From positions 1 through 10,710 of the forward strand of contig DAOVGD010000039.1 in the NCBI GenBank assembly GCA_030672555.1: a stretch of DNA of 10,710 nucleotides, written 5' to 3'. Made by a program: the position numbers and the translations under genes. Source of the stretch: Desulfobacterales bacterium. Lineage in GTDB: Bacteria > Desulfobacterota > Desulfobacteria > Desulfobacterales > C00003106. How positions within the stretch are numbered: the stretch's first letter is position 1; each line of letters starts with the position of its first letter. Shown here in pieces: positions 1 to 4,899 of the stretch. The notes beneath the pieces are model-generated. The model did not search any database, was not told the origin of the DNA, and was given only the letters and a program-made list of their open reading frames with translations.

Positions 1-736
1 AGCTTAATCCTTTTGAGATCGCGCCATCTAAACTGTGACGTAGTTTTTTCGCTAATACGGCCGCGTCCTTATTTTCAATAGTTAACAAAGTCCCTTCATT
101 GACCTGGTCCTTGTAGCTCTCTTCAAAATATTCGGGGGCTACGAATTCGAAATCGAAGCTCTTCTTCACCGTTACTTTTCTGAAGGGCTTGGGTTTAATA
201 AGTTCAAAGCGTAAATTGCTATAGAGAGCCGTAGTTGGGGCGCTTAACATAGAGAAGCGTTGATACAAACCGTAACCCCGGAGACGTTCCTCGCTATGCC
301 CAACGTAGTCTTCTTGATGTGTACTGTATATTACTAAAAATGTATCAACCCCCTCGTCTTCCGCTAATTTGGCCAGGTAATCTCCTACATATTTGGAATA
401 TGTACCGTAAACGGGCTCTTTGCTGCTGTATGCTTTTAAAAGCGGCGCTTTTTCATAGGATATTCGTTTTACAATGTAGCCGTTTTCATTTAAGTACCCT
501 TCTGTTTTTTTGACTATAAAATTATCTATACCCCATTCAGAAACGTCCGCGGTGTTATACCTGTTGCCGAAAATTGTCGCTCCTACGTAGTTTATATTCA
601 GCTTGTCGCCTAATGCAGACAGTACAACGATCTTGCCTAATTGGTCAGGAGGGGTTAGATCTTCAACACTTGAAGGAAGGGTAGCGCATGCCGACAGGGT
701 CAGTAGAACAAATAAGAAAAATATTTTTGCTTTCAT
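1..736 (-). CDS. Putative lipoprotein of unknown function (3' end beyond the window)
   Basis: The frame is open from an ATG at 736 to the left edge with no stop, giving 245 codons, so the C-terminus is missing. The start is supported by a GGGAGG ribosome binding site four bases upstream. The N-terminus is a short lipoprotein signal: Lys2 and Lys4, a hydrophobic run at residues 5-14, then the lipobox L-S-A-C with the lipidated Cys at residue 17. The residue after the Cys is Ala, not Asp, so outer-membrane sorting is expected under the E. coli rule. The mature part is soluble, with no further membrane segment, and is rich in Tyr and charged residues. It includes a beta-like stretch GKIVVLSALGD at about residues 34-44. 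I do not recognise the family and assign no function. It is transcribed divergently from the HNH-dusB-cyclase operon. Confidence is high that it is a gene and nil for its role. Confidence 0.85.
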   Translation of the reverse strand, partial: MKAKIFFLFVLLTLSACATLPSSVEDLTPPDQLGKIVVLSALGDKLNINYVGATIFGNRYNTADVSEWGIDNFIVKKTEGYLNENGYIVKRISYEKAPLLKAYSSKEPVYGTYSKYVGDYLAKLAEDEGVDTFLVIYSTHQEDYVGHSEERLRGYGLYQRFSMLSAPTTALYSNLRFELIKPKPFRKVTVKKSFDFEFVAPEYFEESYKDQVNEGTLLTIENKDAAVLAKKLRHSLDGAISKGLS

Positions 737-829
737 GAAACCTCCCATTTTAATGAGACACAGCGGGCTAAACGGGGGTAAACTCCAGAGCTTGCCGGGC
801 GGAGCGAAGCGCGGCTTAATGGATATTAA

Positions 830-859
830 ACTATACGCTAAAATTGGGCTTTTTTCAAC
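830..859 (-). promoter_or_regulatory. Sigma70-like promoter for the leftmost lipoprotein gene
   Basis: On the minus strand TTGAAA (859-854) lies 18 bases from TATAGT (835-830). Each hexamer matches the consensus at five of six positions. Transcription would start near 823 and leave a leader of roughly 85 bases before the GGGAGG site at 746-741. The leader contains a GC-rich patch (about 793-814) that could form a small stem. The promoter is predicted from sequence only. Confidence 0.5.
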
Positions 860-863
860 ATCC

Positions 864-892
864 ACTGAAGTGAAGTGTCACTGAAGTGAAGC
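864..892. repeat. Tandem 13-bp direct repeat upstream of the lipoprotein promoter
   Basis: CACTGAAGTGAAG occurs at 864-876 and again, identically, at 880-892, a period of 16 bases. Each copy itself contains GAAGTGAAG, a five-base near-tandem. On the minus strand the pair ends five bases upstream of the predicted -35 element at 859-854, where an activator would bind. It also lies upstream of the plus-strand HNH gene. A regulator-binding role is inferred; a simple duplication is equally possible. Confidence 0.5.
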
Positions 893-946
893 AAACAAGC
901 AACCTTTTGCCTTGAAATAGCCCCTGCATTCTATTAAGGTATCGGC

Positions 947-1273
947 ATGCAAAGGAATAAAAGATCTCCTGAACCTTTTACGATTCTCTGTGATGATGCC
1001 CATATAAGGCAGGAGCGGCAAAAGGCCCGCGAACTGCGCCAATCAGAGTGGTGGAAAAGGCGATGTGCCAAGGGAGTCTGCTATTACTGCAACCGGCATT
1101 TTGCCGCGAACGAACTTACCATGGACCATATTGTTCCGATTGTAAGAGGGGGAAAGTCTACAAAAGGAAATGTGGTGCCTGCCTGTAAGGAGTGCAACAC
1201 AAAGAAGAAATACCTCCTTCCCATAGAATGGGAAGAATACCTTTACTCTATTTCCGAAGAGAAATCCGAATAA
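947..1273 (+). CDS. Small HNH endonuclease (McrA-like)
   Basis: This 108-residue protein is an HNH/beta-beta-alpha-metal nuclease. Residues 1-43 are a basic, Arg/Lys-rich, probably helical arm that could contact nucleic acid. The HNH core runs from 44 to 88: a zinc knuckle C45-x2-C48, the D60-H61 pair of the first catalytic strand (MDHIVPI), a GGKS..GN segment with N75, and a second knuckle C80-x2-C83 followed by N84 and a Lys run. All expected metal and catalytic positions are present, so it should be active. There is no signal peptide, so it acts in the cytoplasm. A modest AAGGT site lies six bases before the ATG. Its TAA stop shares its last A with the dusB ATG, so the two are probably translationally coupled. 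The target is unknown. Free-standing HNH proteins of this size have varied roles, and no phage or restriction context is visible here. Confidence 0.88.
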   Translation: MQRNKRSPEPFTILCDDAHIRQERQKARELRQSEWWKRRCAKGVCYYCNRHFAANELTMDHIVPIVRGGKSTKGNVVPACKECNTKKKYLLPIEWEEYLYSISEEKSE

Positions 1274-2256
1274 TGAAGATAGGAAGTTTTCTGCTCAACA
1301 ACCCCCTTATTATGGCCCCGATGGCAGGGATTACCAATCTCCCTTTCCGGCGAATTGTCAAAGAGATGGGATGCGCTCTCGTCACCACTGAGATGATCAG
1401 CGCAACCGGTCTTGTTCGACATAGTAAAAAGACCGAAGCCTTCCTTGAAAGTACCCCGTCAGAGCGCCCCCTTTCCGTTCAACTCTTTGGCGCAGATCCA
1501 AAGACCATGGCAGAGGCCGCTGTTATCGCAACAGAAATGGGGGCGGATATTATCGACATCAACTTTGGGTGTCCCGCTAAAAAGGTCATTAAAAATGGGT
1601 CGGGAGCAACGCTCATGCGGGATATACATCTCTCACACCGACTTTTGGTAGAAGTAAGAAAGGCTGTTTCAATCCCCCTGACTATAAAGATTCGCACCGG
1701 CTGGGCCCCTTCCGGAGAGGAGTCCTTGGCCCTTGCAAAGATAGCGGAGGAATGCGGCGTTGACGCGGTAACCATCCATCCCAGGACGGTCGCTCAAAAG
1801 TTTGGCGGCATCTCTGATTGGTCCCTCATCGGCCGTATCAAGGAGAAATCGGCTATTCCTATCATAGGCAACGGAGACGTAAAGACTCCACACGATGTTT
1901 TGAAAATGCTCTCAGAGACAGGCTGCGATGGCATAATGATAGGGAGAGGCGCTATAGGAAACCCCTGGTTGTTCAGACAATCTTTAGACCTTCTGGAAGG
2001 CAAGACACCTTCACCGGTAACACTCGATATGCGCAAAAAAATGATGTTGAAACATATTGATTATGCCGTGGAATACTGGGGTGAATACCGTGCCGCATTC
2101 ATATTGCGGGGTGTATTGCCCAAGTATGTCAAGTCTCTTCCGCATTGCAGTCGATTTAGGGAAAAGGTGGTGCAGGCAACAACAAGACAGGAATTGATAG
2201 ATATCGTATGCGGGTATTTTGATACACGGACATCAAAAACAGGAGAACTACTATGA
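1273..2256 (+). CDS. dusB: tRNA-dihydrouridine synthase, DusB family
   Basis: This FMN- and NADPH-dependent enzyme reduces specific uridines of tRNA to dihydrouridine. The 327-residue product starts at the ATG overlapping the HNH stop, giving the family N-terminus MKIGSFLLNNPLIMAPMAG. A longer reading from 1192 would only translate HNH sequence out of frame. The TIM barrel spans about residues 1-240. It shows MAPMAGITNLPFR (14-26), DINFGCPAKKV with catalytic Cys100, the FMN-contacting TIKIRTGW with Lys139, TIHPRT with His169, PIIGNGDV (196-203) and GIMIGRGAIGNPWLF (220-234). The C-terminal helical tRNA-binding domain follows (about 250-327). Its length and motifs match DusB better than DusA or DusC. 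The gene is followed by a cyclase gene through an ATGA overlap. It forms the middle of a three-gene operon and has no ribosome binding site of note, which fits coupling to the upstream gene. Confidence 0.93.
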   Translation: MKIGSFLLNNPLIMAPMAGITNLPFRRIVKEMGCALVTTEMISATGLVRHSKKTEAFLESTPSERPLSVQLFGADPKTMAEAAVIATEMGADIIDINFGCPAKKVIKNGSGATLMRDIHLSHRLLVEVRKAVSIPLTIKIRTGWAPSGEESLALAKIAEECGVDAVTIHPRTVAQKFGGISDWSLIGRIKEKSAIPIIGNGDVKTPHDVLKMLSETGCDGIMIGRGAIGNPWLFRQSLDLLEGKTPSPVTLDMRKKMMLKHIDYAVEYWGEYRAAFILRGVLPKYVKSLPHCSRFREKVVQATTRQELIDIVCGYFDTRTSKTGELL

Positions 2257-3269
2257 ATGGCATGCTCTTTATAGATGATGAAGAAGGGATCCGCCGTTCC
2301 ATCACGAGGGCATTGAGACACGAAGAATACAATATCCTTCTTGCAAAAGATGGAGATGAAGGCATTGAACTCTTCGCAAAACATATGCCGGAAATTGACA
2401 TTGTTATTTCTGATTACAAGATGCCGGGCAGGGACGGGATGAAGACACTCTGTCAGATCGCAAAGATGAATCCCGAAATTACCCGCATATTGCTGACCGG
2501 TTACGCCACCCTTGAATCGGCTATCCGGGCCACAAATGAAGGGATTGATGGTTTTTTGACTAAACCCTTTGACAACATGGAGCTGCGATTAAAGATCAGA
2601 GAGATCGCACTGAAAAAGCGATTGCAACAATTTGTCCCGATTGAGATATATGAAGCAATCAAAAATATCCGTAATCCTCTTCAGCCCAAAAAACAACAGG
2701 CTACAATTCTGTTTACTGACATCCGAGGATTTACAAGCATCTCCCAAAATATCCCTCCGGATACTCTTGCACAATACTTAAATGAACACTACTTTAGCCC
2801 TCTCGGGGAGATCGCTTTTAAATATAACGGAACAGTGGACAAGCACATCGGGGACAGTATTATGATAATCTATGGGGCTCCGGTGACACGCAATGACGAT
2901 CCCGTCCACGCTGTCGAAGCAGCCATTGCTATGCAAAAGGCTATACAGGAGCACAACGCCAAGCTCGCTTTTGGCACAGGAATCGAACTGAACATGGGAA
3001 TTGGAATTTGTACAGGAGAAGTGGTGACCGGTATTTTCGGATCGTTGAGGAAAAAGGAGTACACGGCAATCGGAACTCCTGTCAATATTGCGTCCCGGTT
3101 AGAAAAGTTAGCGGGAAACAAAGAAATATTGATCAGTGAGTCAACATATCAAGAAATAAAAGGATCTATTCCGGTAGAACTGATGGACCCAATATCCATT
3201 AAAGGAATAGAAGACCCTATAACGATTTATAAAGTAAAGATTGCGGAATTGGGGAATTCAGGGAGTTAG
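2253..3269 (+). CDS. Response regulator fused to a class III adenylyl cyclase
   Basis: This 338-residue cytoplasmic protein probably makes cAMP from ATP under control of a phosphorylated receiver. The receiver (about 1-120) has the acidic pair D8-D9, phospho-acceptor D54 in DYKMPG, T82 and K104, all the conserved positions. A short helical linker (about 110-147) leads to the cyclase homology domain (about 148-335). Metal aspartates are D156 (TDIRGFT) and D201 (HIGDSIM), the adenine-specifying Lys is K197, and the transition-state pair is N278 and R282 (VNIASRLE). The partner purine-specifying position is T275 rather than Asp, the class IIIb signature. The catalytic residues are complete, so it should work as a homodimer. 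AGGAG lies seven bases before the ATG, which overlaps the dusB stop (ATGA). No histidine kinase is present in the window. The last residues (LGNSGS) are encoded by an 8-base repeat. Guanylyl cyclase activity is less likely given K197 and T275. Confidence 0.9.
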   Translation: MNGMLFIDDEEGIRRSITRALRHEEYNILLAKDGDEGIELFAKHMPEIDIVISDYKMPGRDGMKTLCQIAKMNPEITRILLTGYATLESAIRATNEGIDGFLTKPFDNMELRLKIREIALKKRLQQFVPIEIYEAIKNIRNPLQPKKQQATILFTDIRGFTSISQNIPPDTLAQYLNEHYFSPLGEIAFKYNGTVDKHIGDSIMIIYGAPVTRNDDPVHAVEAAIAMQKAIQEHNAKLAFGTGIELNMGIGICTGEVVTGIFGSLRKKEYTAIGTPVNIASRLEKLAGNKEILISESTYQEIKGSIPVELMDPISIKGIEDPITIYKVKIAELGNSGS

Positions 3270-3276
3270 GAATTGC
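3245..3276. repeat. Degenerate 8-base tandem repeat across the cyclase stop codon
   Basis: GGAATT recurs at 3245, 3253 and 3269, with a degenerate unit (GGGAGTTA) at 3261, giving about four units of period 8. The repeat encodes the last residues of the cyclase and its TAG stop, so unit gain or loss would shift the frame of the tail. Confidence 0.5.
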
Positions 3277-3285
3277 CCAATTTTT
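3247..3285 (+). terminator. Weak intrinsic terminator after the cyclase gene, between convergent genes
   Basis: AATTGGG (3247-3253) can pair with CCCAATT (3276-3282), a 7-bp stem with a 22-base loop that contains the TAG stop. The stem runs into a T tract at 3281-3285, the last two bases of its 3' arm included. The T tract favours termination of plus-strand transcripts. On the minus strand no U run follows. The large loop makes it weak. Confidence 0.4.
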
Positions 3286-4189
3286 ATTCTAATTTCAACT
3301 TTACACAATTACTCTTGCCGAAGTCAGCGCCTGAGATAATTTTTGCAACTGCCGTATGCTGAAATAGATTTTCTATCTTGATCTCTCCCGCCTTCCGCTC
3401 TGGAAACAGGTAGAGCTTGCCGGCATTTCCTTCAATCGGTTTTTCACAGCAAAAAACCTCCAACACATCACCCTTGCGCAGGCCGACGTCTGTTCCGGCA
3501 GAGATCTCCACGCTATGTTCAAGAGATATGACATATCCCTTCCAGGGTTCTTCTTCCATTATTGTACAGACCTTTTCGCTCAGTTGAAATGCAGCCGCCT
3601 GTAATAACTTTTTTGCGATACGCGAATCGTGACTCTGATTATCACTCGGATTTGTCCGGTCGAAATCCGATATGCTTACCCTTGTTTTTACCAATTCGCT
3701 TAACAGGACTGCGTTTGTTTCAACATCATAAAGGTCAATCTCAAGTTCAAGAAATGCGACAGGAACGGTATCTTTAAATATCCAAAAACCTTCCTTTTCC
3801 TCAGTGACCGTTATATCCAGAAGCGTGCCGGTCAAAATAGCGTTCAATCCCAGCGCGCGTGCCACTCTATTCTGTTTCACAGGGTCTGTAGCGCCGGAGT
3901 CGAGTTTTGCCATATCTTCCAAATGCCGGTCCCTTTCGTCATTCTCAACGATAATATCTTCACAATGCTCGTTTATAGTCTCCCTAAATAGATTCTTTGC
4001 CGTTGACCCAAGCATATTGTCTTTGGATCCGGTTAGGTCCTTAAACGGCAGTACGGCTATCTTCTTCTTTAAGATGCGGTCCGGGCCCATCAAATCACGG
4101 TTGATTTTATTTAAGGTGGCGCATCCCACGGTAAAAAAGGATACGGCGAGAGCAATTCCTATAATGGTACTTGTCTTTTTATTAAACAT
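3284..4189 (-). CDS. Putative outer-membrane lipoprotein, CsgG/LpoB-like with FlgT-C-like domain
   Basis: The 301-residue product starts at the ATG at 4189, supported by AAGGA eight bases upstream and by the signal peptide it creates. A longer reading to a TTG at 4270 would only translate the inverted repeat. The signal has Lys4-Lys5, a hydrophobic run at 9-20 and the lipobox T-V-G-C with Cys23. The next residue is Ala, consistent with outer-membrane sorting. Residues about 43-165 look like the nucleotide-free Rossmann-like fold of CsgG, LpoB and TolB-N relatives (KIAVLPF, then ALGLNAILTGTL, then a beta strand LELEIDLYDVET). Residues about 218-298 (EISAGTDVGLRKGDVLEVF, then AGEIKI and TAVAKII) resemble the C-terminal domain of FlgT-type proteins. 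Both assignments come from pattern memory and are moderate. It is the last gene of the minus-strand block, convergent with the cyclase gene. Its function is unknown; a cell-envelope assembly role is only suggested. Confidence 0.75.
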   Translation of the reverse strand: MFNKKTSTIIGIALAVSFFTVGCATLNKINRDLMGPDRILKKKIAVLPFKDLTGSKDNMLGSTAKNLFRETINEHCEDIIVENDERDRHLEDMAKLDSGATDPVKQNRVARALGLNAILTGTLLDITVTEEKEGFWIFKDTVPVAFLELEIDLYDVETNAVLLSELVKTRVSISDFDRTNPSDNQSHDSRIAKKLLQAAAFQLSEKVCTIMEEEPWKGYVISLEHSVEISAGTDVGLRKGDVLEVFCCEKPIEGNAGKLYLFPERKAGEIKIENLFQHTAVAKIISGADFGKSNCVKLKLE

Positions 4190-4222
4190 GAAAAAATCCT
4201 TTAGCTTCACTTCGTTTGGGAG

Positions 4223-4298
4223 ATAGTCAAGTGGTCGAGTCGTCGAGTCGTTAACCACTTGACTACTCAACCATTCGACGACTCGACTACTTGACTAT
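4223..4298. repeat. 76-bp imperfect palindrome between queF and the lipoprotein gene
   Basis: Two 30-base arms (4223-4252 and 4269-4298) are inverted copies matching at 27 of 30 positions around a 16-base loop. The match continues outward through G/C pairs to about 4218 and 4303. The left arm contains the octamer TCGAGTCG twice in tandem. A second, perfect 12-bp stem, TAGTCAAGTGGT (4224-4235) with ACCACTTGACTA (4254-4265), uses the same left arm and is mutually exclusive with the long stem. The right arm supplies the TAG stop of queF. No U tract follows on either strand, so it is not a standard terminator. Confidence 0.85.
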
Positions 4299-4702
4299 CC
4301 CCCAGGGTATCTCGCGACAACGGTTGTTGTTATCCCTCCACGGGGTGTGAATACCCCTTTGATTTCCATTTGTTTTGGCTCAACCATAGCCACCAGATCT
4401 TCCAATATCCTGTTTACTACATGTTCGTAAAAGATTCCTACGTTTCGATATTGGAGTAAATAATACTTCAACGATTTCAATTCGATTATCTTTTCATCCG
4501 GTGTATATCGTATGATAATTTGGCCAAAATCAGGGAGCCCTGTCAGAGGGCATACAGAAGTAAATTCCGGTTGTTCTATTTCTATATCAATTTCTCTTTT
4601 TGAATGATATGCGTACTCTAAAACCTCCAAATACCCACGGTCGATAGATTCCACACTCGCTATCTTGTCGCTCAGTTGTTTTCGTAGTGCCGCCTCATCC
4701 AT
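4295..4702 (-). CDS. queF: NADPH-dependent 7-cyano-7-deazaguanine reductase QueF (unimodular)
   Basis: QueF reduces the nitrile of preQ0 to the aminomethyl group of preQ1, the base later inserted into tRNA on the way to queuosine. I place the start at the ATG at 4702, preceded by AGAAAGGA at nine bases' spacing. A TTG at 4732 adds ten residues but lies inside a repeat element. The 135-residue protein is the short, single T-fold form (YkvM type). Key features are EFTSVCPLTGLPDFG with nucleophile Cys51 and proton-donor Asp58, the QueF motif ELKSLKYY at 74-81, and YRNVGIFYEH with substrate-binding Glu93. Position 92 is Tyr where B. subtilis QueF has His. TPRGG near 120 is also typical. The protein ends soon after this, and its stop codon lies in the palindrome. 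It lies downstream of RNase G in the same direction. No other queuosine gene is visible in the window. Confidence 0.93.
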   Translation of the reverse strand: MDEAALRKQLSDKIASVESIDRGYLEVLEYAYHSKREIDIEIEQPEFTSVCPLTGLPDFGQIIIRYTPDEKIIELKSLKYYLLQYRNVGIFYEHVVNRILEDLVAMVEPKQMEIKGVFTPRGGITTTVVARYPGG

Positions 4703-4719
4703 TACAAAGTGTCCTTTCT

Positions 4720-4883
4720 GAGGCAATTTCAAAACGTCCCCTTTTGCCCAATCTCTGCGTCAGGCTCAAATTATGCACGCAGTGAAGCGTCAGCGCTATC
4801 CTCGATCCGCCTGAGGCGGACCTCCGGTTATAATTTTCGCCTTTCTTGACCTTGGACAAAATTGAACGTTTTGAAACTGCCTC
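4720..4883. mobile_element. MITE-like element (164 bp) with terminal inverted repeats and putative TSD
   Basis: The ends are inverted copies: 4720-4746 and the complement of 4857-4883 match at 23 of 27 positions, beginning GAGGCA and including TTTCAAAACGT. A further inner pair, 4762-4774 and 4830-4842, matches at 11 of 13, so the whole element could fold into a long hairpin. Near the centre is a perfect small stem-loop, TCCGCC-TGA-GGCGGA (4806-4820). The tetramer TTCT abuts both ends (4716-4719 and 4884-4887), as expected of a target-site duplication. There is no transposase gene, so it would be non-autonomous. It fills the gap between the rng stop (16 bases away) and the queF ribosome binding site. 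Confidence 0.65.
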
Positions 4884-4899
4884 TTCTATATAATTCCAC

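Noticed and set aside
319..884. Two plus-strand frames of 64 and 93 codons (319-513 and 603-884).
   Set aside because: They mostly lie antisense to the lipoprotein gene, have no domain or ribosome binding site support, and the second runs through its promoter.
861..892. The CACTGAAGTGAAG pair as the start of a CRISPR array.
   Set aside because: There are only two 13-base units, separated by three bases, with no spacers and no cas genes.
1192..1272. An upstream extension of dusB by 27 codons.
   Set aside because: It translates the HNH gene out of frame and does not resemble DusB, while the ATG at 1273 gives the canonical N-terminus.
3804..4226. A 140-codon plus-strand frame opposite the CsgG-like lipoprotein gene.
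   Set aside because: It is the antisense shadow of a gene with a signal peptide and recognisable domains, and its own product has no recognisable motif.
4190..4270. An N-terminal extension of the CsgG-like lipoprotein to a TTG at 4270.
   Set aside because: It would translate the palindrome and bury the signal peptide. The ATG at 4189 has a good AAGGA site and a clean lipoprotein signal.
4703..4732. A ten-residue N-terminal extension of QueF from a TTG at 4732.
   Set aside because: The TTG lies inside the terminal inverted repeat of the MITE-like element, and the ATG at 4702 has AGAAAGGA at suitable spacing.
4806..4820. TCCGCC-TGA-GGCGGA as an intrinsic terminator for rng.
   Set aside because: The stem is perfect but no U tract follows on the minus strand, and it lies at the centre of the MITE-like element.
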